DNA from: G963665815 sp942492065
Lineage (GTDB): Bacteria > Cloacimonadota > Cloacimonadia > Cloacimonadales > JAIOQZ01
Direction of reading: 5' to 3'
Length of the DNA stretch: 64,000 bases
Assembly (NCBI GenBank): GCA_942492065.1
Contig: CALODV010000013.1
Span: forward strand, 186,001-250,000
Shown here: positions 43,819 through 53,056 of the stretch, piece by piece
How positions within the stretch are numbered: position 1 is the first letter of the stretch
Layout: each line of letters starts with the position of its first letter
Program-made: the position numbers and the translations under genes
The notes under the pieces: model-generated
Told to the model about the DNA's origin: nothing
Database searches by the model: none
The model's input: the letters and a program-made list of their open reading frames with translations, nothing else

Positions 43819-44576
43819 TGAAGAACTTATTATTATGCTTATTAATATGCCTGACATCAACTATAGTCATGGCTGAAGAAAACATACATGAATACTTTTC
43901 TCAGGGAGAGAAACTTACATTCACAGTTAAATATGGAGTTGTATCAGCCGGAGAAGCAATTCTTCAAATTAAAGAAGAGGTTTACGGAGATTCAACTGAA
44001 GTTTACAGAATTACGTCTCTCGCCAAAACAAACTCGTTCTTTGATAAGGTTTTCAGAGTTCGGGATAATATCACTTCAATATGGGATAAAAACAGATTAG
44101 TGACTCATCAGTTTACAAAGAGACTTAGTGAAGGTTCCTACAGACAACTCAGAATACACTCTTATTATCCTGACCAGAAATTTACATTCTACAAAAAATA
44201 TGATTTCAAAAAGAACAAGATGAAAGAAAGCCGTATGGAGATATTGGAAGACACACAGGACATCCTCAGTGCACTGTACAGTATCAGAATGAAAGATCTT
44301 CAGGTAGGAAAAAGCGAATATGTGAATGTAACTGCAGATGGCAGAAATTACAGAGCTGAAGTCAAAGTACATAAGATAGAAAAAATGGACACACCATTCG
44401 GTGAAAGATCGTGTCTTAAGATAGAACCTATATTAAAAGGTGAAGCAATCTTTAAACAAACAGGAAAAATATTCGTCTGGGTTACAAACGATGAAAAAAA
44501 AATACCTGTTAAACTCAGATCTAAGATTGCATTTGGCAGTTTTTACGCCATTCTGGATAAAATTGAAACAAATTGA
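43818..44576 (+). CDS. Exported DUF3108 domain protein
   Basis: A 252-residue protein with a signal peptide (1-19, CLTSTIVMAEE) and the DUF3108 pattern: GEKLTFTVKYGVVSAGEAILQI, YRITSLAKTNSFFDKVFRVRDN, ILSALYSIR. Predicted periplasmic beta-rich protein that may bind a lipid or hydrophobic ligand. The function of the family is not established. GGAGG site; overlaps the SDR stop (TAATG). Confidence 0.82.
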   Translation: MKNLLLCLLICLTSTIVMAEENIHEYFSQGEKLTFTVKYGVVSAGEAILQIKEEVYGDSTEVYRITSLAKTNSFFDKVFRVRDNITSIWDKNRLVTHQFTKRLSEGSYRQLRIHSYYPDQKFTFYKKYDFKKNKMKESRMEILEDTQDILSALYSIRMKDLQVGKSEYVNVTADGRNYRAEVKVHKIEKMDTPFGERSCLKIEPILKGEAIFKQTGKIFVWVTNDEKKIPVKLRSKIAFGSFYAILDKIETN

Positions 44577-44586
44577 AAGGACATAA

Positions 44587-45621
44587 ATGAATAAGCTCTT
44601 ACTTAGAAGCAGTTATTTCTATAACTTACCTGAAGAACAGATAGCTCAATATCCTGTTGAAAACAGATCAGGTTCCAGATTACTTCATATGGATAGAAAT
44701 AATGGCGAAGTTACACATAAAAAATTTTCAGAGATAATATCATTCTTCCGGTCGGGTGACATTCTTGTCAGAAATCACACAAAAGTTATACCGGCACGAC
44801 TTTTCGGAAAAAAGACAACCGGAGCTGATGTTGAGATATTCCTTGTAGATGAGCTTGAAACTAACATCTGGAACTGTCTTGTAAAACCGGGAAGAAGACT
44901 GATGCCAGGAGCGAAAGTAGTATTCTCAGACACTTTGAAAGCGGAAATCATTGATATGGCTGATGAAGGAATGCGGAAAGTACGTTTTGAACCGACAACT
45001 GACCTGTTCAATGAAATTGACAAAATCGGTAAAACACCTCTTCCTCCTTATATAAAAAGAGCGGTAGAGAATAAAGATAAAGAAACCTACCAGACAGTTT
45101 ACTCAGAGATTCCCGGATCTGTAGCAGCACCGACTGCCGGTCTGCATTTCACAGATGAAATCCTGTCATCAATTCAGGATATGGGAATTGAAATCATAGA
45201 TGTACTCCTTCACGTTGGTCTTGGAACTTTCCGTCCTGTGAAGAATGACAATATTCAGGATCATTCCATGCACTCTGAGTTCTGTACAATCAGTCAGGAA
45301 ACAGCTGACAAGATTAATGATGCAAAAGCGGAAGGGCGAAGAATTATTGCTGTGGGAACTACAACCTGCAGAACTTTGGAAAGCTTTGCAGATTCAGGAA
45401 AACTCACACATGGCGAGAAATGGACAAACCTGTTTCTTTATCCGGGTAAAGAATTCCAGATTATTGACGGTCTGATAACCAACTTCCATATGCCGGAATC
45501 TACATTACTGATGCTTGTATCTGCCTTTGGCGGATATGAAAGCACGATGAAAGCCTATAATGAAGCTGTAGCAGAAAGATACCGTTTCTTCAGCTATGGT
45601 GATTCTATGATAATAATTTAG
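44587..45621 (+). CDS. queA: S-adenosylmethionine:tRNA ribosyltransferase-isomerase QueA
   Basis: A 344-residue enzyme of queuosine synthesis that transfers the ribosyl moiety of SAM to preQ1-tRNA. Signature stretches: YNLPEEQIAQYPVENRSGSRLL, VRNHTKVIPARLFGKK, LPPYIKR, GSVAAPTAGLHFT, HVGLGTFRPV and TNFHMPESTLLMLVSAFGG. Normal length. Part of the coaBC-SDR-DUF3108-queA-birA run. Confidence 0.97.
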   Translation: MNKLLLRSSYFYNLPEEQIAQYPVENRSGSRLLHMDRNNGEVTHKKFSEIISFFRSGDILVRNHTKVIPARLFGKKTTGADVEIFLVDELETNIWNCLVKPGRRLMPGAKVVFSDTLKAEIIDMADEGMRKVRFEPTTDLFNEIDKIGKTPLPPYIKRAVENKDKETYQTVYSEIPGSVAAPTAGLHFTDEILSSIQDMGIEIIDVLLHVGLGTFRPVKNDNIQDHSMHSEFCTISQETADKINDAKAEGRRIIAVGTTTCRTLESFADSGKLTHGEKWTNLFLYPGKEFQIIDGLITNFHMPESTLLMLVSAFGGYESTMKAYNEAVAERYRFFSYGDSMIII

Positions 45622-45628
45622 GAATCCA

Positions 45629-46375
45629 ATGAAAAACTTCGAACACCCGTTTCTTGATAATGTACTTAGTTTTGCCCGTGTAAACAACACTATGCAGAGA
45701 GCAGCTGATCTTATAAAGAAAAAAGAAATCTCAGGCAATACGCTTATAGTTGCCGAAAAACAAACTTCCGGTAAAGGAAGAACAGGCAATTCCTGGTTTT
45801 CACCTGAAGGTGGACTCTGGTTTACACTTTGTCTCAGTAATGTTTCACTGAATTCTAACCTCACCTTGTTTATGGGCTGCCTGATGCGTGATTCTATCGC
45901 TGACTATTACCCGGACCTTGATTCTGCTCTGAAACTAAAATGGCCTAACGACATCTACTATAAAGACAGAAAGATTGCCGGAATACTCGTTAATCAGCTT
46001 ACTTATCACAAATACTACCTGATCGGAATTGGGCTGAACACCAATATTAACGAGTTTCCTGAAATTGAAGGCAATAATCCGGATTCCCTGCTCAGTATTA
46101 CAGGTAAAACAACTGACCACAGAGACCTGCTGAATATATTCTTTGATAAATTATATCAGGAGTTCCCTCATTTCACTGAATTCGGTTTCAGGAAGTATCT
46201 CGATAACTTCAATAATAATGCCTATCTTACAGGGAAAAATATAACAATCTCGACAGAGTTTCAGGATTTTTCAGGTATTGTGAAAGGAATAAATTCCGAC
46301 GGTGCTATCCTGCTGGAACTCCAGAACAGAATGATCCAGCCGTTTTATTCCGGGACAATTACGAAAGTAGAGTAA
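45629..46375 (+). CDS. birA: Biotin-[acetyl-CoA carboxylase] ligase, monofunctional
   Basis: The catalytic domain only, without the DNA-binding helix-turn-helix of the bifunctional E. coli BirA. KQTSGKGRTGNSWFSPEGG is the biotinyl-AMP loop and LKWPNDIYYKDRKIAGIL the substrate site, with a short SH3-like C-terminal domain. It biotinylates carboxyl carrier proteins. It ends the coaBC-side operon; its original terminator seems to have been cut by the insertion at 46404-47611. Confidence 0.94.
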   Translation: MKNFEHPFLDNVLSFARVNNTMQRAADLIKKKEISGNTLIVAEKQTSGKGRTGNSWFSPEGGLWFTLCLSNVSLNSNLTLFMGCLMRDSIADYYPDLDSALKLKWPNDIYYKDRKIAGILVNQLTYHKYYLIGIGLNTNINEFPEIEGNNPDSLLSITGKTTDHRDLLNIFFDKLYQEFPHFTEFGFRKYLDNFNNNAYLTGKNITISTEFQDFSGIVKGINSDGAILLELQNRMIQPFYSGTITKVE

Positions 46376-46403
46376 GTGAGAATGTTTATCTTTGACGAAT
46401 AGA

Positions 46404-46427
46404 AAAAGCCCGTCAGAGAACTGACAG
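46404..46427. repeat. 24-bp direct repeat, left copy (broken terminator)
   Basis: AAAAGCCCGTCAGAGAACTG plus ACAG, identical to 47588-47611. This copy has the GTCAG-AGAA-CTGAC core but lacks the GGCTTT arm, so the terminator stem is truncated. Confidence 0.9.
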
Positions 46428-47611
46428 TAACATACAACCCCTAACGTAGAATCAAAGGTTCATAAAAATCTAAATAGTATTGTTTAGCTAACTCTATTTT
46501 TATTTGCCTAATATCATCAGGTTCTAGTGCTCCTTTAAGAAAGTTATCAACTCTTCTTAAGTCAGGATTATTCTCTCTTGGAGGAATAAATATTTTATAT
46601 GACTTATCGTGCTTGCAGATTAATCCAATACCTTTCTCTATTAGTTCTCTGATATATTTTTCTCCAATATCTTGAAAATTTTGACTGACAAATAAAAATG
46701 ATTTATTAGAAAATTTCTGGTGTGAATTTGCTTCTGCAATTGCTTGTTTAGACACATCCCATTTTACTTCAATGGTCACTAATTCTATATCTGCCCCACC
46801 GATGACACTGTATTTTGCAATTCTATGCCCCATAACATCAGGAGTGTTCCATTCTCCGCTGAATCTTCGTCTTACCCCTAAGGTTATTGCCTGATAGCCT
46901 TCATTTGAAAGAACTTTTGCTGCTGAATCATACAATGCCTTTTCATGTTCATCTTTTGCTTTTTCCTTATCTTTAGACTCTTGAATTATTTTCTCTGCAT
47001 TTTGAATTTCCTTTTGTTCTTCTTTAATATCATAAAGCTTTACTCCCCCAATTCTTCCCTTACCAACACTTGTAATTAAATCTAATGAAGATAAAATACT
47101 TACGAAGTTGTAATAATCATTCTCATCCTGTTTCATAGAGCGCAAAATATCAACAAATTCTACTCTAGTTAGCATTTTCTCTTTTCTGCTCTTAATTTCC
47201 GAGTAAATCTGAATTAGAGATTCCCCTAGGTCATCAAGCTTGCTTAAACATTTTTCCTCATCTCTTAATCCTTCTCCAAGATATATTCTTGAGGTTCCTT
47301 GCACTTTTCTGATTGCCTGAACCATACATAAAATTGTTTCAACACTTTCGTGTTTGTTTAATAAATCAACTTCATCTTTTTCCTTTAGCTCTCTCTCAGA
47401 TAATTCATTAAAATCGGTATTCAAAATAAAATTTCTTGCTTGTTGAATAACATCTCTAATCTTCATGGCTTTCTCCTCACATTTATATAATCATAATCCA
47501 AAAACCTGTTCCTGATAGAACTTTTGTCAACATAAAAATAACTCTTACTATCTTTTAACTGTATAATTATTAATTACATAAGAAATCAAAAGCCCGTCAG
47601 AGAACTGACAG
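46428..47611. mobile_element. Candidate 1.18-kb insertion carrying one gene, bounded by a 24-bp duplication
   Basis: The segment between the two 24-bp copies holds one gene and its promoter region, with no recognised transposase. A single intact terminator would be restored by joining the outer flanks, which is what a target-site duplication or site-specific integration would leave. Terminal inverted repeats are not obvious. Confidence 0.5.
46441..47466 (-). CDS. PD-(D/E)XK-like nuclease-fold protein on an inserted segment
   Basis: A 341-residue protein. The N-terminal about 160 residues are helical and charged (a possible winged-helix segment, VEFVDILRSMKQDEN). A coiled coil (about 145-180, KEIQNAEKIIQESKDKEKAKD) follows. 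The C-terminal part has TPDVMG and ELVTIEVKWD, spaced like the D...ExK of PD-(D/E)XK enzymes. It also has ANSHQKFSNKSFLFVSQ and a C-terminal FIPPRENNP. Catalysis is inferred. It has its own GAGGAG site, lies antisense between two convergent operons and is flanked by a 24-bp duplication, so it looks recently acquired. Defence, restriction or mobile cargo are possible roles. Confidence 0.55.
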   Translation of the reverse strand: MKIRDVIQQARNFILNTDFNELSERELKEKDEVDLLNKHESVETILCMVQAIRKVQGTSRIYLGEGLRDEEKCLSKLDDLGESLIQIYSEIKSRKEKMLTRVEFVDILRSMKQDENDYYNFVSILSSLDLITSVGKGRIGGVKLYDIKEEQKEIQNAEKIIQESKDKEKAKDEHEKALYDSAAKVLSNEGYQAITLGVRRRFSGEWNTPDVMGHRIAKYSVIGGADIELVTIEVKWDVSKQAIAEANSHQKFSNKSFLFVSQNFQDIGEKYIRELIEKGIGLICKHDKSYKIFIPPRENNPDLRRVDNFLKGALEPDDIRQIKIELAKQYYLDFYEPLILR

Positions 47612-47617
47612 GCTTTA
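47588..47617. terminator. Intact bidirectional terminator and right copy of the 24-bp repeat
   Basis: AAAGCC-GTCAG / CTGAC-GGCTTT forms a full stem with an AGAA loop and A/T tails on both sides. It lies 31 bases from the RND gene's stop and would have served birA on the other side before the insertion. Confidence 0.75.
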
Positions 47618-47648
47618 ATAGTAATGTATGATTGATCAGGAAAACAAT

Positions 47649-50600
47649 TTATTTGTCCGATCTCTTTTTAGTCTTCGTGAACACATAGTATAGAGATGGA
47701 ATAAGCAATAATGTCAGCAGGGTTGATGTTACCATACCGCCTATCTGCACCATTGCCATGGGAATCCTCATTTCCTTACCGGCTGAACCGAATCCAAGTG
47801 CCATTGGAAGCATTCCAAGTACGATTGCAGCAGTTGTCATAAGCACTGCACGCATCTTTGTCGGGCAAGCTACAATTAACGCTTCTTTAACACTCATACC
47901 GTTTTTCTCCTGCAGCATCTTAGTGTAATCAAGAATCAGGATAGCATCGTTAACCACCAGACCGATCAGCATAATGATAGCCATCATGGAGAACATATTC
48001 ATGGAAGTACCCGTTAACATCATAAGTAAAAGAACACCAATTGTTGCCATTGGCAATGTTGATAAGATAAGCATAGGCTGGAAGAAAGATTCCAGAATTG
48101 ATGCAAGAAGCATATAGGTGAGTATAATAGCTATAACAAAAGCTGTCCCCATATCAATCATCGTTTCATTCATCATTTCGGCATCTCCACCAAGTTTGTA
48201 TGTGATCTCATTGGGAAAGTTCATAGATTTGAAAATATCCTCAATCTGAGTTGTTACAACATTAAGAGATACACCTGCAGCTGCTCCACCTTTAACCTCA
48301 ACCGTAGGCAGCTTATCCATATGCTGAATTTCTGTTGTACCTTCAGTGTATTTCAACTCAGCTAACTGACTTATTCTATATGTTCCCAGAGAAGTTATTA
48401 TCGGAATAGATGCAATTTCTTCCGGAGTATCAACCGCTGAATCCTCAATACAAACTCTGATATCATACTCTTCTCCCCTGTCTCTGTAAACAGATGGAAT
48501 AACACCTTCAACTGCATTTCTCACAGTCATGGAAAGATCATAGGCCGTAAGTCCAAGATCAGAAAGCATCTTCCTCTTTGGAATCAATGTAATCTCCGGT
48601 TTACCAATCCTGAAAGAAGTATCATAGTTGATAAGTCCTTTAACATTTCTCATTTTTTCATTAAGCTCAGGTATATATGACTCCAGCTGCTCCTTATCAG
48701 GCCCGATAAGGAAATACTGAATTTGAGTTTCATCATCCCTGTTCGGTTTACATGTTATTTTTGCATCAGTCACTTCAGAAAGTTTTTCGATCAAAGCTTG
48801 ATTATATTCTTCTGCAGTCATATCTCTTTCACTTGAGTCTGTAAGCTTCAGAGCAATCTTTGCTTTGTGTGTACCCTTATCATCACCTAAAGTAGTCAGT
48901 ACATATTCAACAATATCGCTTTCCAGAACAATATCTTCAATCTTTTTAGCTGTTGCTGCAGTTTCATCAAGAGTGGAACCAAGCGGCATTTCAGCCTGAA
49001 CAACAACATCACCTGAGTCAAATGCAGGTAAGAACTCGAATCCAAGAATCCCCGAAAAAGCTATTTTCCATATGGTAAACAACAGTCCTACCATAATAAA
49101 CAAGAATACTAAGGGTCTTCTCTTATTTGTCAGGAAATACTTCAGAAGTCTTGAATACTGATTTTCAAACCAGTTAAATCTGGCATCCATGAAGCGTCCG
49201 AACCACCCTTTCTTATCTTCAAGAGGCAAGATAATTGACGCCAGCATCGGAGTTAAAGTGAAAGACATAAGCAGGGAAAATAAAGTTGAGAACACAACGG
49301 TAAGTGCAAATTCAACAAAGAACTGACCAGCCAGAGATGTCATGGAGGCAATTGGCAGAAACACAACCAGGTTCGTTGCAGTTGAAGCTATAACCGCTGT
49401 TGTAACCTCTGCAGTTCCTTCACGGGCAGCATCTTTTTTCTTGCGTCCCATTTTCCTGAACCTGAAGATATTCTCCAGCACCACAATTGAGTTCGACACC
49501 AGAACCCCGACCGCAGTCGATAGTCCCATCAATGAAAGCATATTCAACGAAAATCCCATAGCATCTATCAAGATAAATGTAGATATAATAGATGTCGGCA
49601 TAGAAACAGCAACAATCAATGTGGAGCGCAAGTCAGCCAGGAACAGGAAAAGAACCAGTCCTGTAAGTAATACACCCAATACTAAGTTATCGATTGTGTC
49701 TTTGACGGAAGCTTTTGTAAATATTGAGTTATCATATAGCAGCTCAAGTTCCATCCCATCAGGGAGTGATTTACTGATTTCAGGCAGCATCTTTACAACT
49801 TCTTCAGCCAGAGTAACAGTATTCGCATCTGAAGTTTTAAGAAGGCTGAAAGTAAGAACATTATCGTTCCTGAACTTCTTTATATTATCAAAGTAAATCG
49901 ATTTCAATCTTACATCTTTATTGCTGTCTTTTACATTGGCAATATCACTAATTTTCTTTGTTGTATGACCAATTGGCACTTCTAGATTCTTAAGTTCATC
50001 AAGACTTTCGAACTCAGAGTCCGTTGTCAATGAAACCTCTCTTTTCTCATTCTGGAAGTAACCTGCTGAAAGTTCATTATTGTTTGCTGCAATAAAGTCT
50101 CCCAGCATTGAAAGTGATAAATTATTTTCATACAATATTCTTGTATTACTCTCAACTCTGATCTCACGTTCTTTACCTCCGGAAAGTTCGACACGAGCCA
50201 CCCCTTCAACCTGAGCAAACTTGTCTTTCAATCTGTTATCAGCATAATCAAACAAATCAAGAGCACTAACCTGATCTTTGTCTCCACTGAGAACAACTTC
50301 AACAACTGGCTGAGCACCAAGATCGAATTTTTCTACTGCCGGCTGTTCAGCATCACCGGGAAGTTCAGCAACTATAGCTGAGACTTTGTCCTTTACTTCC
50401 TGATTAGCAATATCCGGATCTTTATCAAGAGAGAACTTGATCCAGATCATCGAGATGTTCTGCATGGAAAAGGACTGTATATTCTCTATTCCACTGATCG
50501 TTGCAATTTGGTCTTCAATCAGATTCGTAATCTGCTTCTCAACTTCCTGAGGTCCTGCGCCAGGATAAATTGTCTTTATAGATACAAACGGAAATTTAAC

Positions 50601-50717
50601 ATCCGGGAACATTTCTACAGGCAGTTTGAAGAATGATAGAAATCCAAACATAATCAGTGCTGCAATAATCATTGTGATCATCACAGGTTTCTTTATAGCA
50701 ATGTTTGATAAAAACAT
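47649..50717 (-). CDS. RND efflux pump inner-membrane transporter (AcrB/HAE1-like)
   Basis: A 1022-residue protein with 12 membrane helices and two large periplasmic loops; N-terminus MFLSNIAIKKPVMITM and PVEMFPDVKFPFV are typical. The TM4 motif reads GVLVSNSIVVLENI where AcrB has the proton-relay Asp pair (VDDAIVVVEN). TM10 reads GLVVNDAILILDY, placing an Asp near the AcrB Lys position. Energy coupling may therefore differ from classical pumps. It is the last gene of the tetR-tolC-MFP-RND operon and should form a tripartite efflux complex with them. Substrate unknown. Confidence 0.93.
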   Translation of the reverse strand: MFLSNIAIKKPVMITMIIAALIMFGFLSFFKLPVEMFPDVKFPFVSIKTIYPGAGPQEVEKQITNLIEDQIATISGIENIQSFSMQNISMIWIKFSLDKDPDIANQEVKDKVSAIVAELPGDAEQPAVEKFDLGAQPVVEVVLSGDKDQVSALDLFDYADNRLKDKFAQVEGVARVELSGGKEREIRVESNTRILYENNLSLSMLGDFIAANNNELSAGYFQNEKREVSLTTDSEFESLDELKNLEVPIGHTTKKISDIANVKDSNKDVRLKSIYFDNIKKFRNDNVLTFSLLKTSDANTVTLAEEVVKMLPEISKSLPDGMELELLYDNSIFTKASVKDTIDNLVLGVLLTGLVLFLFLADLRSTLIVAVSMPTSIISTFILIDAMGFSLNMLSLMGLSTAVGVLVSNSIVVLENIFRFRKMGRKKKDAAREGTAEVTTAVIASTATNLVVFLPIASMTSLAGQFFVEFALTVVFSTLFSLLMSFTLTPMLASIILPLEDKKGWFGRFMDARFNWFENQYSRLLKYFLTNKRRPLVFLFIMVGLLFTIWKIAFSGILGFEFLPAFDSGDVVVQAEMPLGSTLDETAATAKKIEDIVLESDIVEYVLTTLGDDKGTHKAKIALKLTDSSERDMTAEEYNQALIEKLSEVTDAKITCKPNRDDETQIQYFLIGPDKEQLESYIPELNEKMRNVKGLINYDTSFRIGKPEITLIPKRKMLSDLGLTAYDLSMTVRNAVEGVIPSVYRDRGEEYDIRVCIEDSAVDTPEEIASIPIITSLGTYRISQLAELKYTEGTTEIQHMDKLPTVEVKGGAAAGVSLNVVTTQIEDIFKSMNFPNEITYKLGGDAEMMNETMIDMGTAFVIAIILTYMLLASILESFFQPMLILSTLPMATIGVLLLMMLTGTSMNMFSMMAIIMLIGLVVNDAILILDYTKMLQEKNGMSVKEALIVACPTKMRAVLMTTAAIVLGMLPMALGFGSAGKEMRIPMAMVQIGGMVTSTLLTLLLIPSLYYVFTKTKKRSDK

Positions 50718-50726
50718 TATTACTCC

Positions 50727-51755
50727 TTAATCCTGAATATTCAGTTTCGCCTTATCGTAAAGCAGTTCCAGTCCTTCAACAACAAGGCTTTCTCCCACAC
50801 TCAATCCTGAACTTATTTCAACATCAGATCCGGACATATTCGAAATAGTAATTGGTCTTTTCTGAGCAACTCCGTTGTTGTTGATCCAGACCATAGGCTT
50901 AACTGATATATTCTTAACATATTCGCTGCCGACAACTACAGCATCATCGTTTCTGTACACTTCAAGTTTGATTTCAGCAGTTACACCACCCTTAATTTCA
51001 GTTCCGGGATTATCAAAAACTGCCACAGCTCTGAATGCTTTGTGTGTTTTATCCATAGCCAGAGCTACTTCTGTAACTTTTCCGCTGATCTCATGGGATT
51101 TCCATACAGCTTTGACACTCAGCCCTTTTTTGAAGAAATCTATATTATCTTCTGTAATCCAGATTACAGCTTTAAGTTTTGTCAGATCGGAAATTGTAAA
51201 CAATGGCAGATCAACATCAACAAATTCGGTCTTCTTCATGAAAAACTCAGTTATAACCCCATTGTATGGAGCTACTACATCTGCCATGGACTCAAGAGTC
51301 TTGTAGTTTTCCTTTGCCACAATGTACTGAGTCTCCACATCATCAAGATCCTGACGAGCTATGCTCCCGGCTTCAAATAAGCTTTTCATGCGATTGTACA
51401 TTTTTTCCAGATTCTCATATTGTGCTTTAGCCTGCACATACTGGCTGCTATGACTGTCCTTAGGAAACTCTACTACCACAGCATCTTTTTTTACATAATC
51501 ACCAATATTAGCGTTAATTTTCTTAACATAGTCAGCGGCTTTATTATATACGGTGGTTTGCTTGTAACCTTCCATTTCAGCAAAGAAAGTTATGTTCTTG
51601 CTGAATGAACTTGTCTTTACGGTCTCAACTTTTACAGGAATTCCCTTTTCTTTATAGAGGTCTTCCATACTTTTTACTTCTTTTTTATCTTTCTTGCATC
51701 CGGCAAGTACTATCAGTATTATTGACAGGATAATAACGATTCTATGTACTTTCAT
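50727..51755 (-). CDS. Periplasmic adaptor (membrane fusion protein) of the RND pump
   Basis: A lipoprotein signal ends in IVLAGC20. Barrel-sandwich and hairpin halves (GYKQTTVYNKAADYVKKI, ANIGDYVKKDAVVVEFPKD, a coiled coil with MYNRMKSLFEAGSIARQDLDDVE) are followed by a beta-barrel (DLTKLKAVIWITEDNI) and a membrane-proximal domain. It links the RND transporter to the TolC-like channel. At 342 residues it is within range. Ten bases separate it from the transporter gene. Confidence 0.92.
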   Translation of the reverse strand: MKVHRIVIILSIILIVLAGCKKDKKEVKSMEDLYKEKGIPVKVETVKTSSFSKNITFFAEMEGYKQTTVYNKAADYVKKINANIGDYVKKDAVVVEFPKDSHSSQYVQAKAQYENLEKMYNRMKSLFEAGSIARQDLDDVETQYIVAKENYKTLESMADVVAPYNGVITEFFMKKTEFVDVDLPLFTISDLTKLKAVIWITEDNIDFFKKGLSVKAVWKSHEISGKVTEVALAMDKTHKAFRAVAVFDNPGTEIKGGVTAEIKLEVYRNDDAVVVGSEYVKNISVKPMVWINNNGVAQKRPITISNMSGSDVEISSGLSVGESLVVEGLELLYDKAKLNIQD

Positions 51756-51766
51756 CAGATCTCCTT

Positions 51767-53035
51767 TTATAATTTTCTTCCAATTGATTTTTTGAATCCT
51801 TCCAGGGATATAAGTAAGTTATATTCAGAAACGGATTTATTTAGCTTCGCTTTCTTTAATGATAACTGAGCATCCAGAATCTCCAGAATCGTTCCCAGCT
51901 TGTTATTGTAACGTGATTCAGCTATAGTTAATCCCTTCTGAGCAAGTGCAAGCCCTTTTACGCTGGCTTCCAGCGACTTCCTGTTTTCTTCCACACTCAT
52001 CCGGTAATTCCTGATTTCTATCTCAATGTTCTTTCTCGCAAGATCATCTTCCAGTCTGGCAAGCATATAGTCATGTCTGCTTTTTCTGGTCTTGAACAGA
52101 TTGCTCTCACCAGTGAAAATCGGCATCTCGAAAGCTATTCCTGCGGTTAAGCCTTTAGAAGTATAATCAGAATCATATTCGTATTTATCGTTGCTGTGAA
52201 CATGTTTCATAGATGCACTCAGGAAAAACTGAGGTAAGAAGCTCATCTTCTCGTTACGGTAGATAATCTTGTTAATATCCACATTCAGCGCTGACATCTT
52301 TAACTCAATTCTGTTGTTCAGACCATCTGTAATTGCCTGATCGATATCCGGTAGAGTCTCAGAAGGAGCGATAATCATCCCTTCCAGTTCCGGAGTTTCT
52401 TCAAGACCAAGATGAACCATCAAGTCTTTAACAGCCAGCTGATATTCTTTTTCTGCTTTAGCCAGATCAGGCTTCAGGTTTTCAACTTCAAGTTCAGCTC
52501 TCAGCATATCGTACTCGGAAGCCAATCCCTTAATAAACATGTCATTAATATGATTGTAATGCTTCGTAGCTACTTCAACGGCATCCCGATTAATACTGAG
52601 CACTTCTTCTGCCAGCAGAGCAGAATAGAACTTCACATGGGTATCGTAGATAGTGTTTTCTACAGACAGTTTTACAGATTCATCCTGAGTCGCAGTATAC
52701 ACTTTTGCTGCCTGCAATCCATTGAATACGCCTGCAGAGAAGAGTATCTGACTGACATCAAGACTTGTACTGAAATTCAGAGCTTTCTTAGATATAACGG
52801 GCTCAAGTCCTGCTTCGGGAGAGTTCTTCTCAATCCCGTAAGCTCCATTCAGTTTTAGTTGGGGATACAGATTAACCTTATAAGACTTATAATCTGCAAT
52901 TGCAGAGTCTCTCTGTTCCATTTTACTTTTATGTGTTATGTTCTTTTCCAATGCCAGTTTAACAGCATCATCCAATGTCAGAGACATCAGATTTCCGACA
53001 AGACACAAGCACATCAGAATAAACAATTTTCTCAT
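51767..53035 (-). CDS. TolC-family outer-membrane efflux channel
   Basis: A 422-residue protein with a signal peptide (MRKLFILMCLCLVGNLMS) and two OEP repeats of long helices (TLDDAVKLALEKNITHKSKMEQ; LNNRIELKMSALNVDINKI). LTAGIAFEMPIFTG is the usual OEP strand and SRYNNKLGTILEILDAQLSLKKAKLN the second-repeat helix. It forms the trimeric outer-membrane duct of the pump. GGAG site; 21 bases after the tetR stop. Confidence 0.92.
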   Translation of the reverse strand: MRKLFILMCLCLVGNLMSLTLDDAVKLALEKNITHKSKMEQRDSAIADYKSYKVNLYPQLKLNGAYGIEKNSPEAGLEPVISKKALNFSTSLDVSQILFSAGVFNGLQAAKVYTATQDESVKLSVENTIYDTHVKFYSALLAEEVLSINRDAVEVATKHYNHINDMFIKGLASEYDMLRAELEVENLKPDLAKAEKEYQLAVKDLMVHLGLEETPELEGMIIAPSETLPDIDQAITDGLNNRIELKMSALNVDINKIIYRNEKMSFLPQFFLSASMKHVHSNDKYEYDSDYTSKGLTAGIAFEMPIFTGESNLFKTRKSRHDYMLARLEDDLARKNIEIEIRNYRMSVEENRKSLEASVKGLALAQKGLTIAESRYNNKLGTILEILDAQLSLKKAKLNKSVSEYNLLISLEGFKKSIGRKL

Positions 53036-53056
53036 TATCTCTCCATCTATTTTGTA

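Noticed and set aside
46404..47611. 24-bp repeats as a minimal CRISPR array
   Set aside because: Only two copies, 1.16 kb apart, and one is part of a terminator. Insertion with duplication explains them better.
49342..49896. 184-codon plus-strand frame inside the RND gene
   Set aside because: Antisense shadow of a well-conserved membrane protein; low-complexity Ser/Thr/Val translation and no start signals.
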